The position numbers were made by a program, and so were the translations under genes. From contig CANREP010000013.1 of the NCBI GenBank assembly GCA_947629685.1, positions 1-50,587 of the forward strand: DNA of 50,587 bases. The letters run 5' to 3'. The notes beneath the pieces were generated by a model. It ran no database searches. It saw only the letters and a list, made by a program, of their open reading frames with translations, and was not told the origin of the DNA. This document shows, in pieces, positions 25,339-33,438 of the stretch (position 1 is its first letter; each line of letters begins with the position of its first letter). The stretch is from an uncultured Phascolarctobacterium sp. Lineage in GTDB: Bacteria > Bacillota > Negativicutes > Acidaminococcales > Acidaminococcaceae.

Positions 25339-25990
25339 GATAATTACCCCCTTTACCCTCTGCCAGATCTACCAGCAGCCTGGTAAAATTAGTCTTGGTG
25401 ATACGTCCCACCACTTCATAGCTGCGTTTGCCGTCATCTACGGTCCTGACTACGGGCAGGCTGTCGATTTCATTATCGATAACCTTTCTGGCAGCAGCTG
25501 CCACTGATTCTTCTGGATGCGCCACGATGATTTTAGACAGCGGCGTCATGACCATGACGACAGGAATGTCGTGCAGATCCGCATTATTGATAGCGGCTTT
25601 TAAAAGGTCTTTGCGGGAAACCACACCTGCCAGAAGCCCCGCCTCATCTACTACGAAGATTGTACCCACGTCCTCCAGGAACATGGTTACAACAGCTTCA
25701 TAGGCGCTCTTTTCCTGGCTGATAGCCACCGGTACCGACTGCAGATCTTTGACGCAGATGCCGGAGATTTCCTCCATCAGCATTCCCAGCGTGTTCTTGC
25801 CTGTATAAAAATAGCCAACCTTGGGCCGGGCATCCAAGATGCCCCCCATCACCAAAATGGCCAAATCACTGCGCAGGGCTGCTCTGGTAACACTCAAACG
25901 CTCTGCAATATGCTCACCGGTAATAGGCCCTTCCAGACGCACAATTTCAGCAATACGTTTTTGTCTGTTACTTAAAGATATGATCTTCAC
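25331..25990 (-). CDS. CcpN-like transcriptional regulator (HTH plus two CBS domains)
   Basis: A 219-residue regulator: a DeoR/HTH-11-type winged helix (about 1-60; SNRQKRIAEIV, GPITGEHIAERLSVTRAALRSDLAIL) followed by two CBS domains (about 80-205; EDVGTIFVVDEAGLLAGVVSRKDLL and NEIDSLPVV). It matches B. subtilis CcpN along its length (212 residues there); CcpN represses gluconeogenic genes and senses ATP/ADP. GTG 25990 is chosen because family N-termini begin just there; a longer reading frame crosses the promoter. ppsR follows as in Bacillus, where the pair is conserved. A palindrome in its promoter suggests autorepression. Confidence 0.88.
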   Translation of the reverse strand: MKIISLSNRQKRIAEIVRLEGPITGEHIAERLSVTRAALRSDLAILVMGGILDARPKVGYFYTGKNTLGMLMEEISGICVKDLQSVPVAISQEKSAYEAVVTMFLEDVGTIFVVDEAGLLAGVVSRKDLLKAAINNADLHDIPVVMVMTPLSKIIVAHPEESVAAAARKVIDNEIDSLPVVRTVDDGKRSYEVVGRITKTNFTRLLVDLAEGKGGNYHK

Positions 25991-26007
25991 ACCCTTTCTA
26001 AACTGCT

Positions 26008-26037
26008 TATATAAGTAGTATATACTATTTATGACAA
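26008..26037 (-). promoter_or_regulatory. ccpN-like gene promoter with embedded palindrome
   Basis: On the minus strand -35 TTGTCA (26037-26032), 18-base spacer, -10 TATATA (26013-26008). The perfect palindrome TAGTATATACTA (26016-26027) fills the spacer, a classic repressor position, and 17 bases (26016-26032) are identical to the site upstream of dcuB. Confidence 0.55.
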
Positions 26038-26080
26038 ATTGGCTACTACATACACTAAATATTTTTTCTGTATATGGCAA

Positions 26081-26118
26081 TAAAAAAGAAGCACCGGGAA
26101 AACTTCCCAATGCTTCTT
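26081..26118 (-). terminator. Terminator of the FecBCD-type operon
   Basis: On the minus strand AAGAAGCATTGGGAA pairs with TTCCCGGTGCTTCTT (one G-U pair), then TTTTTTA. Confidence 0.85.
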
Positions 26119-26123
26119 ACTAT

Positions 26124-26906
26124 TCAGATTAAATCTACCGGCACCAGCGCCCGCTGGCCGTTGCTGCAGATAAATTCGTCTGCCTGCACGCCGAAAACAT
26201 CGGCTAACAGCCTGCCGGTGATGACTTCTTTCGGCACGCCGCTGGTAACCATGCTGCCAGCCTTGATGACCGCTACAAAATCGGCAAACTGGATAGCGTG
26301 ATTAAGCTCGTGCACAACCATGACTACCGTCAAGCCCAGCTCTTTATTTAGACGCGCCAACAGCTGCATAATTTCCAGCTGATGGCAAATATCCAGATAC
26401 GTAGTAGGCTCGTCAAGAAAAAGCACCTCCGGGCGCTGGGCCAACGCCATAGCTATCCACGCCCGCTGCCGTTCACCGCCGGACAGCGTACTTAAAAGGC
26501 GGTGCCGCATCCCACTCATGTTAGTCTGCGCTAAGGCCCATTCCACATGTTTCTGATCCTCGCTGCTACTGCCGCGCCCTAAAAAACCGCGGTGCGGAAA
26601 GCGCCCCATTTCCACCAGGTCGCTGACCGTCAGGTCGGCAGGAGCCTGCGGCGACTGGGTCAGGATAGCCAGACAGCGGGCAAATTCCCGGTGCGAAAAA
26701 CTTTTGATATCCCTGCCCTTGAAAGTTATACTGCCGCTGTAAGGCATTATACGGGAAATGGCTTTCAGCGTCGTACTCTTACCACAGCCGTTAGGCCCGA
26801 TGATGGCAGTTACCTTGCCTTCGGGGATTGCCAGCGACAAGTCTTTAACTATTGTCTTGCCGTCGATGCCGATATCGACGTGTTCTGCAGAAATAATAGC
26901 GCTCAT
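26124..26906 (-). CDS. Metal-chelate ABC importer ATPase (FecE/FepC type)
   Basis: A 260-residue ATPase: Walker A GPNGCGKST (about 37-45), signature LSGGERQR, Walker B VLFLDEPTTYLD, switch VVHELNHA. It powers the FecCD-type permease encoded just upstream; its ATG overlaps the permease stop (TGATG) with GGAGGG before it. Substrates of the family are ferric siderophores, haem or cobalamin; the sequence does not decide. Last gene of a three-gene operon ending in a terminator. Confidence 0.88.
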   Translation of the reverse strand: MSAIISAEHVDIGIDGKTIVKDLSLAIPEGKVTAIIGPNGCGKSTTLKAISRIMPYSGSITFKGRDIKSFSHREFARCLAILTQSPQAPADLTVSDLVEMGRFPHRGFLGRGSSSEDQKHVEWALAQTNMSGMRHRLLSTLSGGERQRAWIAMALAQRPEVLFLDEPTTYLDICHQLEIMQLLARLNKELGLTVVMVVHELNHAIQFADFVAVIKAGSMVTSGVPKEVITGRLLADVFGVQADEFICSNGQRALVPVDLI

Positions 26907-27934
26907 CAGATTTCCCTCCTTAATAAGAATAAGAAGAAGGGCGCGCCTAAAAAGGCCATGATAATGCCTACCGGCAATTCCACCGGCGCAAAGATAACTC
27001 GGGCAAAAGTATCGCTTAAAGTTACCGTAGCAATGCCCAAAAGTCCGGCCGCAGGCAGCAGATAGCGGTAATCACTGCCTATCAAAAGCCGCGCTGCATG
27101 AGGCACAATAAGCCCAACAAAGCCTAAAAGTCCCACCACGCTTACAGCGCTGGCAGCCAGCAGCGCTGCTACGGCCGTCATCACGATGCGGGTTATTTCT
27201 ACGTTTACGCCCAGTCCGCGCGCCATCTCGTCCCCCAGCTGCAGGACATTGAGATAGGCCGCTCCAGCCAATGCCAGCACAAGTCCCAGCACTGCATACG
27301 GCAATATGATATGTACATGAGGCCAGCTTCTGGCAGCTAAGCCGCCAACCATCCACATCAGCGCGCCATGTACCCTGTCGCTGTAAAAAATCATCAGCCC
27401 GCTGATGCCTGCGCTCAAAAAGGCGGACACCGCCACGCCGGCCAAAATGATGCGCACCGGCTTGATGCCGTTCTTCCAGGCCAGGATATAGATGCACACC
27501 GCAGCCACCATTGCACCCACAAAGGCTACCGGCGTAATCAAGTATTCCAAGGCCGGAAACAAAATCATAATAACGACGCCCGCCAGCCCCGCGCCGGACG
27601 AAATGCCGATAATATGCGGGTCAGCCAGCGGATTGCGCATTACAGCCTGCAAAATAGCCCCTGCCAAAGACAGGTTGACGCCTACCAGCGCCGCCACGAT
27701 AGTACGCGGCATACGGATATTCCAGATAATCTGGCTCTGCGGGTCTGTACCCGGATGCAGCAGGATCTCTATAATTTCATTGAAAGTTATGGTGCTGGCA
27801 CCCTTAGTCAGACTGAAAAATACGCCGCAGCAGGCCGCCAGCAGAAACAGCCCTATGACGCCTGCACGCCACAGCGACCTTGGGATGCCCATACGGGCAG
27901 CAGCTTCCGTTCCGTCGTAATGTTTATTTTCCAT
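26906..27934 (-). CDS. Metal-chelate ABC importer permease (FecCD family)
   Basis: A 342-residue FecCD/BtuC-type permease with about ten helices. Typical segments are WNIRMPRTIVAALVGVNLSLAGAILQ, NPLADPHIIGISSGAGL, AGVAVSAFLSA, LGFVGLIVPHAARLL and PVELPVGIIMAFLGAPFFLFLL. Two copies form the membrane channel. ATG 27934 (AGAGG, 9 bases) is preferred to a TTG at 27940. It overlaps the binding-protein stop by 11 bases. Confidence 0.9.
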   Translation of the reverse strand: MENKHYDGTEAAARMGIPRSLWRAGVIGLFLLAACCGVFFSLTKGASTITFNEIIEILLHPGTDPQSQIIWNIRMPRTIVAALVGVNLSLAGAILQAVMRNPLADPHIIGISSGAGLAGVVIMILFPALEYLITPVAFVGAMVAAVCIYILAWKNGIKPVRIILAGVAVSAFLSAGISGLMIFYSDRVHGALMWMVGGLAARSWPHVHIILPYAVLGLVLALAGAAYLNVLQLGDEMARGLGVNVEITRIVMTAVAALLAASAVSVVGLLGFVGLIVPHAARLLIGSDYRYLLPAAGLLGIATVTLSDTFARVIFAPVELPVGIIMAFLGAPFFLFLLRREI

Positions 27935-28877
27935 CTGCAAAAACCTCTGGATATACCTGACGCGCCATATACTCTACCGCCTTTGGATATTCCAGCCCAG
28001 GATTCAGCAGGAAGAGATTTTCCGGCAGCACATATACTTTACCGTTCTGCACGGCCTGCAGAGAAGCCCAAGCGGGATTATTCTTAAAATCTGAACGCAG
28101 ACGGTTTTCAATCTCCTCTGTTTTGCCCATAGAAGTAATAAAGATGATTTCCGGGTTCTGCTCCACCAAAGCTTCCATACTGTAAGGAGTTTTTTCCGAT
28201 TTACCGTTCAGCGCCTTGGCCGCCACGTTTTCAAAGCCCAGGATATCGCTGACGCAGCCGGCGATGCTGCGGCTGCCTTCCGTAGTCACGCTGCTGGCCG
28301 TAGCGTGCATAATGACGATTTTCTTTTTTTCTTGCGGCAGCTTATCTGTCACCGCCTTGATTTCGCTGTTCAAAAGATTGCATTCCTGCTCCGCCTTATC
28401 GGCAGTGCCGTAAATCTTGCCCAGCAGCCTTACCGTATCCTGTACCTCGGTATAGGTCTTCGCATCCAGTTCAATAACCTTAATATTATTGGATTCCAGC
28501 AGCGGCACGAACTTTTCATGCTGGTTTTTGCCTGCTAATACCAAATCAGGTTTCAACCCTACCAAACTTTCCATGTTGATGTTATAGACAAAGCCTATTT
28601 CAGGCGCGTCAAGCATAGAGTCAGGTACCGTAACAAGCTTAGAAGTTGCACGCCCCACAATAGAGCCGCCCACGGAATCAATCATGCCCAAATAGGACGG
28701 ATTCAGCGCCACTACGCGTTCCGGCTTGGCATCTAAAGCCACAGTGCGGCCGGCAGCATCGGTTATGGTAGCGTATTTGCCCTTGACCTCCTGCTTATCC
28801 GCCTGACCACCGCCGCAGCCTGCCGCCAACACCGCCAGCAGGCACAAAAAAATAACGGTTAATTTTTTCAGCCGCAT
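27924..28877 (-). CDS. Metal-chelate ABC importer binding lipoprotein (FecB/BtuF family)
   Basis: A 317-residue lipoprotein with lipobox LAAGC (Cys21) and a type III binding fold: ITDAAGRTVALDAKPERVVALNP at the start, IGFVYNINMESLVGLKPDLVLA, and FLLNPGLEYPKAVEYMARQVYPE at the end. It captures a metal chelate outside the inner membrane. GAGGTG precedes the ATG. The promoter carries a CTAAT-CTT-ATTAG palindrome at the start site, suggesting metal-responsive repression. I saw no B12-box elements upstream, so cobalamin is not specially favoured. Confidence 0.87.
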   Translation of the reverse strand: MRLKKLTVIFLCLLAVLAAGCGGGQADKQEVKGKYATITDAAGRTVALDAKPERVVALNPSYLGMIDSVGGSIVGRATSKLVTVPDSMLDAPEIGFVYNINMESLVGLKPDLVLAGKNQHEKFVPLLESNNIKVIELDAKTYTEVQDTVRLLGKIYGTADKAEQECNLLNSEIKAVTDKLPQEKKKIVIMHATASSVTTEGSRSIAGCVSDILGFENVAAKALNGKSEKTPYSMEALVEQNPEIIFITSMGKTEEIENRLRSDFKNNPAWASLQAVQNGKVYVLPENLFLLNPGLEYPKAVEYMARQVYPEVFADGK

Positions 28878-28941
28878 ATATGATCACCTCAAATAAAATA
28901 AGCTCCCGCACAGCTGTACTGCAGCGGAAACTGAGTGCGAA

Positions 28942-28954
28942 CTAATCTTATTAG
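28942..28954. promoter_or_regulatory. Operator candidate of the FecBCD-type operon
   Basis: CTAAT-CTT-ATTAG, a perfect 13-base inverted repeat just downstream of the predicted transcription start (about 28958). It can be extended by GTGC...GCAC flanks with a short offset. The regulator is unknown; it does not match the usual Fur box. Confidence 0.4.
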
Positions 28955-28964
28955 CACTTTATTC

Positions 28965-28993
28965 ATAATAACACAATTACCTGACCCAGTCAA
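28965..28993 (-). promoter_or_regulatory. Promoter of the FecBCD-type operon
   Basis: On the minus strand TTGACT (28993-28988), 17-base spacer, TATTAT (28970-28965). Confidence 0.65.
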
Positions 28994-29005
28994 TGTAAAA
29001 GCACC

Positions 29006-29034
29006 TTGTTAGCTTCCCGCGCCTCTGTTATAAT
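29006..29034 (+). promoter_or_regulatory. Promoter of the DUF896-rluA genes
   Basis: TTGTTA (29006-29011), 17-base spacer, TATAAT (29029-29034). Start near 29041, about 16 bases before the ATG. Confidence 0.7.
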
Positions 29035-29056
29035 GGCAAGCAGGGAGTGATTATCT

Positions 29057-29245
29057 ATGGAAATAAACGCACTGATTAAGCGTATCAACGAGCTGGCAGC
29101 CAAAAAGCGCAGCACCGGTCTGACTTTAGAAGAACAAATCGAGCAGAAAGAACTGTATCAGGAATACCTCGGCAACATCCGCAGCCAGCTCAAAGCACAG
29201 CTGGATAATATCGAAATCGTCGACAAAGAGGACATCAGGCACTGA
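29057..29245 (+). CDS. DUF896/UPF0291 (YnzC-type) small protein
   Basis: A 62-residue cytoplasmic protein of the DUF896 family: IKRINELAAKKRSTGLTLEEQIEQ is the family core, a helical hairpin. Bacillus YnzC is of this family; function not established, with a reported link to SOS-region genes. GGGAGTGA precedes the ATG. The stop TGA overlaps the next gene's ATG (TGATG), implying coupled translation. Confidence 0.88.
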   Translation: MEINALIKRINELAAKKRSTGLTLEEQIEQKELYQEYLGNIRSQLKAQLDNIEIVDKEDIRH

Positions 29246-29898
29246 TGGATGGTTTTGCCCTGTCTCCCGGCGTTATCGCCTACGAAGACGACTATCTGCT
29301 GATTATCGACAAACCGCCGGGTATGCTGATTCATCCCACCGTCAACGAAAGCGGCTGCACCCTGTACGACTACGTAGCCGCCTATTACCGGCAAAAAAAT
29401 TTGTCTTGCGGGATTCATCCCGTTTCCCGTCTGGACCGCAATACCTCCGGCCTGGTTATCTTTGCCAAGGAGCCGATTGTGCAGTTCTGGCTGTCGCAGC
29501 GGGAAATCGTCAAAGAATACCTGGCTGTCGTCACCGGACGTCTGAAGCAGGATGCCGGTATCATCGAAGCGCCCATCGCCAGGAAGGAAGGCAGCATTAT
29601 CGAGCGCTGCGTCAGCGCAAACGGCAAATACGCCAAAACTGCCTACCAGGTGCTGCACCGCGGCAATAACAGGACGCTTTTACAACTGCGTCTATTTACC
29701 GGGCGGACGCACCAGATACGCGTCCACCTGGCGCACATCGGCCATCCGCTGTACAACGACAATTTATACGGCACACCCGGGCCCCAGAGCAGGCACGCAC
29801 TGCACGCCTGGCGGCTATATTTCCTCCATCCGGTCAGCGACCTGCCGCTGGAGGTTACTCGTGAACTGCCGAAAGATTTAAGAAAAATTATATACTGA
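29245..29898 (+). CDS. RluA-family pseudouridine synthase
   Basis: A 217-residue RNA pseudouridine synthase without an S4 domain, the size of E. coli RluA. The catalytic motif is HPVSRLDRNTSGLVIFAK, with the nucleophilic Asp in RLDR; later motifs are KEYLAVV, FTGRTHQIRVHLAHIGHPLYND and HALHAWRL. It converts a uridine in rRNA or tRNA; the target site cannot be told. Coupled to the DUF896 gene. No terminator is seen between it and the aldolase gene 60 bases downstream. Confidence 0.9.
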   Translation: MDGFALSPGVIAYEDDYLLIIDKPPGMLIHPTVNESGCTLYDYVAAYYRQKNLSCGIHPVSRLDRNTSGLVIFAKEPIVQFWLSQREIVKEYLAVVTGRLKQDAGIIEAPIARKEGSIIERCVSANGKYAKTAYQVLHRGNNRTLLQLRLFTGRTHQIRVHLAHIGHPLYNDNLYGTPGPQSRHALHAWRLYFLHPVSDLPLEVTRELPKDLRKIIY

Positions 29899-29911
29899 AA
29901 CAGAAATAGTG

Positions 29912-29920
29912 TGCTATAAT
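29912..29920 (+). promoter_or_regulatory. Extended -10 promoter of the aldolase gene
   Basis: TGC-TATAAT, an extended -10 with no good -35 at the usual distance. Start near 29927. Confidence 0.5.
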
Positions 29921-29958
29921 TAACACAGCAGAATAACAATTTTAAGGAGGAATCTTTC

Positions 29959-30888
29959 ATGCCTTTAGTAACGTCCACCGAAATGTTTAAAAAAGCTTAT
30001 GAAGGCAAATATGCCGTAGGCGCCTTCAACGTTAACAATATGGAAATCATCCAGGGTATCGTTTCCGCTGCCAAACAGGAACAATCCCCGCTGATCCTGC
30101 AGGTTTCCGCAGGCGCACGCAAATACGCCAACCACATCTATCTGATGAAGCTGGTGGAAGCAGCCGTTGAAGAAAGCGGCCTGCCTATCTGCCTACACCT
30201 TGACCACGGCGAAGATTTTGAAATCTGCAAAGCCTGCGTTGACGGCGGTTTTACCTCCGTTATGATTGACGGCAGCAAACATCCCTTTGAAGAAAACATT
30301 GAAATCACCCGCCGCGTAGTAGAATACGCACACAATAAGGGCGTAGTAGTTGAAGCAGAACTGGGCCGCCTGGCAGGCGTGGAAGACGCTGTCAAAGTAA
30401 ATACCAAAGACGCTACCTACACCGACCCCGACCAGGCAGTAGAATTTGTAGAACGTACCGGCGTCGACTCTCTGGCTATCGCTATCGGCACCAGCCACGG
30501 CGCTTATAAATTCAAAGGCAAACCTGAACTGGACTTTGCCCGTCTGGAAAAAATCTCCAACATGCTGCCCAACTTCCCGCTGGTACTGCACGGCGCATCC
30601 ACCGTTATTCCCGCTTTCGTAGAAGAATGCAACAAATACGGCGGCCAGCTGGACGGCGCTCAGGGCGTGCCGGAAGATATGCTGCTTAAAGCAGGCAAAT
30701 ACGGCGTCTGCAAAATCAATATCGACACTGACCTGCGTCTGGCTATGACTGCTTCCGTGCGTAAATATCTGGCTGAACATCCGGCAGACTTCGATCCCCG
30801 TCAATATCTGAAACCTGCCCGCCAGGCTATCCATGACATGGTTGCTCACAAAATGCGCGACGTGCTCAACAGCTCTAACAGATTATAA
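29959..30888 (+). CDS. fba: Class II fructose-bisphosphate aldolase
   Basis: A 309-residue zinc-dependent aldolase that interconverts fructose 1,6-bisphosphate with the two triose phosphates. Metal and substrate motifs: HLDHGED (Asp/His at the zinc site), VVVEAELGRLAG, AIGTSHGAYKF, LVLHGAS and KINIDTDLRLA. The length matches the GatY/FbaA class of about 285-310. Strong AAGGAGG. In this organism it probably serves gluconeogenesis with PEP synthase. Confidence 0.95.
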   Translation: MPLVTSTEMFKKAYEGKYAVGAFNVNNMEIIQGIVSAAKQEQSPLILQVSAGARKYANHIYLMKLVEAAVEESGLPICLHLDHGEDFEICKACVDGGFTSVMIDGSKHPFEENIEITRRVVEYAHNKGVVVEAELGRLAGVEDAVKVNTKDATYTDPDQAVEFVERTGVDSLAIAIGTSHGAYKFKGKPELDFARLEKISNMLPNFPLVLHGASTVIPAFVEECNKYGGQLDGAQGVPEDMLLKAGKYGVCKINIDTDLRLAMTASVRKYLAEHPADFDPRQYLKPARQAIHDMVAHKMRDVLNSSNRL

Positions 30889-30898
30889 TTTGTACGAC

Positions 30899-30935
30899 AA
30901 AAAAGAGGCTTACAAAATTGTAAGCCTCTTTTTTT
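30899..30935. terminator. Bidirectional terminator between fba and the long minus-strand operon
   Basis: Stem AAGAGGCTTACAA / TTGTAAGCCTCTT around a 2-base centre, T tract on each strand. It ends fba (+) and the glycosyltransferase gene (-). Confidence 0.9.
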
Positions 30936-30938
30936 ACT

Positions 30939-32498
30939 TTATTTCTGCTCTAACAGGTAGATATCGGCAATCTCCGCCACCTGATGCAGATTGGCAGGCT
31001 GCGGTTGATTCTGCAGCAGTCTGCGGTATTCCAGACCTCTGACGAGGAAATATTTATGTTCGCCGTTTTGCAGGGCCTTAGCAAAAGCGTCCGTCCTCGG
31101 CACCATCTCCACGCCCGGCTTGCCAGCATAATACATAAAGCCCGGACGCAGGAATTTATCTACATAAATCACAGTCTCCTGCTCGCACTGCTGCTGATAC
31201 TCGGCGCTTATTGTTTTCACGCTGAAACGGTCGGCGACTTCCGGCAGCAGGAAAGCGAAAGCAACACACATCGTCACCACGCCGATCATTACATGCAGCC
31301 AGGCCGCCAGCTGTATATCACGATAATACCAGAGTGTGAACACAACCGCCGCCCCCAAAAGCAGCGTCAGCACGCCCAGCACCATGCCGCCGAAGACCAG
31401 TTCCGGCAGCTGCTGCCCGCCTACGATCCAGCCTATTCCCAACAGCAGGAACAATATTCCGCTGCCAGCAATCCAGGAGTAGAAAGTCGTATTATGACGC
31501 ATCTTCTGAATCATCCGCGAAATATTCCAGCCGATAATGATAGCCAGCGCCGGAAACATCGGCAGGATATAGGAGACCAGTTTAGTCTTGCAGACAGTAA
31601 AGAAAATAAAGACGAATACCCACCAGACATGCATAAAGACCAAAAGGCGCATATCATCGATACGGCTGTCGCTGATGGAAGCCTTGATGGACTGGACAAG
31701 CAGCCCCGTCCAGGGAAACAAGCCTAAGATAACTACCGGGAAATAGTACCAGAAAGTAACCCTGCTGGCGTGCTCAGGCGTAGTAAAGCGGGTAACGTTA
31801 TGAAAGCCCAGGAAAGTATTGATAAACTCTATCCCGTGCACCGTATACATAAGATAATACCAGGGCCCCGCAACCAACAGGTATACCAAAAGGCCGCGCA
31901 GCACATGCATACGGAAGATTTCCCGCAGCTGCCCCATAAAAAGCAGGTATAAAAAGATGATGATACCAGGGAAAACGATGCCGATAGGACCTTTAACCAG
32001 CGTCGCCAACCCCATGCAGACATACATCAGCCAGTATTTTTTATGCAGGAAACTTAAAAGCGCCCCAGTCATAAAAAACAGCAGCGACGTATCCGTTACG
32101 GCCGCCTTGCTGAGATAAAAAAACTGGATGCAGCTGGTCAGAATTAAAGATGACCAGAAACCGGCCCGCTCATTAAAGAGCTTAGTCACAGAAAAATACA
32201 GCATAAAAGCTGTCAGAGCCCCCATAAGCGCCGCAGGAAAACGCGCTGCAAACTCACTGCAGCCAAACACCTTGAAAGCTGCCGCTACCAGCCAATAATA
32301 CATCGGCGGCTTATCGTACCAGTATTCGCCGAAAATCCGCGGCGAAAGGAAATCTCCCGTTTGGAGCATTTCTCTGGCGGTTTCCGCATAAACCGGCTCG
32401 TCCGGGTCCAATAACGGCACCCCGCCGATGCCGAAAAATAAGGTAAAAATAATGACACAGGCTAAAATCAGCAGACTGTCTTTTTCAATCTGTTTCAT
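30939..32498 (-). CDS. ArnT-like glycosyltransferase (GT83/GT39 superfamily)
   Basis: A 519-residue polytopic inner-membrane protein with about twelve helices. The first loop has DPDEPVYAETAREM with the catalytic-type DPDE, then WYDKPPMYYWLVA; TLVKGPIGIVFP follows. ArnT-family enzymes move a sugar from polyprenyl phosphate to lipid A or other envelope acceptors on the outer face of the inner membrane. The C-terminal 120 residues form the periplasmic domain. It ends the long operon, after an epimerase, a membrane protein and a deacetylase. The ATG at 32498 has GGGGGA; its start is 5 bases past the epimerase stop. Confidence 0.85.
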   Translation of the reverse strand: MKQIEKDSLLILACVIIFTLFFGIGGVPLLDPDEPVYAETAREMLQTGDFLSPRIFGEYWYDKPPMYYWLVAAAFKVFGCSEFAARFPAALMGALTAFMLYFSVTKLFNERAGFWSSLILTSCIQFFYLSKAAVTDTSLLFFMTGALLSFLHKKYWLMYVCMGLATLVKGPIGIVFPGIIIFLYLLFMGQLREIFRMHVLRGLLVYLLVAGPWYYLMYTVHGIEFINTFLGFHNVTRFTTPEHASRVTFWYYFPVVILGLFPWTGLLVQSIKASISDSRIDDMRLLVFMHVWWVFVFIFFTVCKTKLVSYILPMFPALAIIIGWNISRMIQKMRHNTTFYSWIAGSGILFLLLGIGWIVGGQQLPELVFGGMVLGVLTLLLGAAVVFTLWYYRDIQLAAWLHVMIGVVTMCVAFAFLLPEVADRFSVKTISAEYQQQCEQETVIYVDKFLRPGFMYYAGKPGVEMVPRTDAFAKALQNGEHKYFLVRGLEYRRLLQNQPQPANLHQVAEIADIYLLEQK

Positions 32499-32502
32499 TG
32501 TT

Positions 32503-33438
32503 TTATATCCCCCGCTTATATTGCTGTGCATAATCATGGTAGGTACGGCGTACACCCTCCGTCAGCGGCATCTGAGGTACAAACCGCAGCAGTCTGCCAC
32601 AGGCTTCGTTATCCAGCACCGAGCGATAGATATCTCCTTCTCTGGCAGGTGCATAGCTCACATTGATGCTGCTCCCCACCGCCGCTTCAAACGCTGCCAG
32701 CAGCTGCTTCAAAGAAGTCTCCTGCCGCGTGGAAATATTGATGGTATTATACCCTTGCAATCTTACTGCTGCCAGCAGTGCCATTGCCACATCGCCGGCA
32801 TAGACGAAATCGCGGGTCTGGCTGCCGTCGCCGAACACCGTCACCGGTTTGCCCTGCGCCAGCAGCTTGCAGAAAATGCTGACCACGCCGCCCTCGCCGC
32901 CTGCACCCTGCCGCTCGCCATAGACATTGGCAAAACGCAGTACGGCCGTATGCATATGATAAAGCTCGTGGTAAATACGCAGATAATGCTCACTCGCCAT
33001 CTTGGTTAAACCGTAGAAAGACGTGGGCTGAAGCTGTTCCGTTTCTTTCAGTGGAATATGGGGATTGTCTCCGTATACGGCCGCGCTGGAAGAAAAGACG
33101 ATACTTTGCACTCCATATTTACGGCAACATTCCAACACATTCAGCAACCCCATCAGATTGACGTCGCAATCTTCCTGCGGATGCTCAAGGGAATACGGCA
33201 CCATGGTCTGACCAGCCAGATGGATAACAGCCTCAAAACGCTCCGCTGCAAACAGCTGTTCCAGCTTGGGTGAACGGATATCACCCTGCACCAGCCTGAT
33301 ACCCTCCGGCACATTCTCTTTACAGCCTGAGGAAAGGTTATCCAGAACTACCGCTTCATATTCGTTTTTCTGGGCAGCCACAAGCTGCAGCAGGTGCGAG
33401 CCGATAAAACCCGCGCCACCTGTTATCAAAAGTTTCAT
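32503..33438 (-). CDS. NAD-dependent sugar-nucleotide epimerase (GalE-like SDR)
   Basis: A 311-residue extended short-chain dehydrogenase: NAD-binding GGAGFIGSH (about 7-15), VVLDNLSSG, the Ser-Tyr-Lys triad with SSSAAVYG and YGLTKMASE, and FANVYGERQ. UDP-glucose/UDP-GlcNAc 4-epimerases look like this; substrate not certain. It probably makes the sugar nucleotide for the neighbouring glycosyltransferase. GGAGGG precedes the ATG, which overlaps the previous stop (ATGA). Confidence 0.88.
   Translation of the reverse strand: MKLLITGGAGFIGSHLLQLVAAQKNEYEAVVLDNLSSGCKENVPEGIRLVQGDIRSPKLEQLFAAERFEAVIHLAGQTMVPYSLEHPQEDCDVNLMGLLNVLECCRKYGVQSIVFSSSAAVYGDNPHIPLKETEQLQPTSFYGLTKMASEHYLRIYHELYHMHTAVLRFANVYGERQGAGGEGGVVSIFCKLLAQGKPVTVFGDGSQTRDFVYAGDVAMALLAAVRLQGYNTINISTRQETSLKQLLAAFEAAVGSSINVSYAPAREGDIYRSVLDNEACGRLLRFVPQMPLTEGVRRTYHDYAQQYKRGI

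Noticed and set aside
25331-26110. Longer version of the ccpN-like gene starting at 26110
   Set aside because: It would cross the promoter and the FecBCD terminator; family proteins begin near the GTG at 25990.
28878-28990. Cobalamin riboswitch before the binding lipoprotein gene
   Set aside because: The B12-box and other conserved elements are absent; only a short palindrome is seen.
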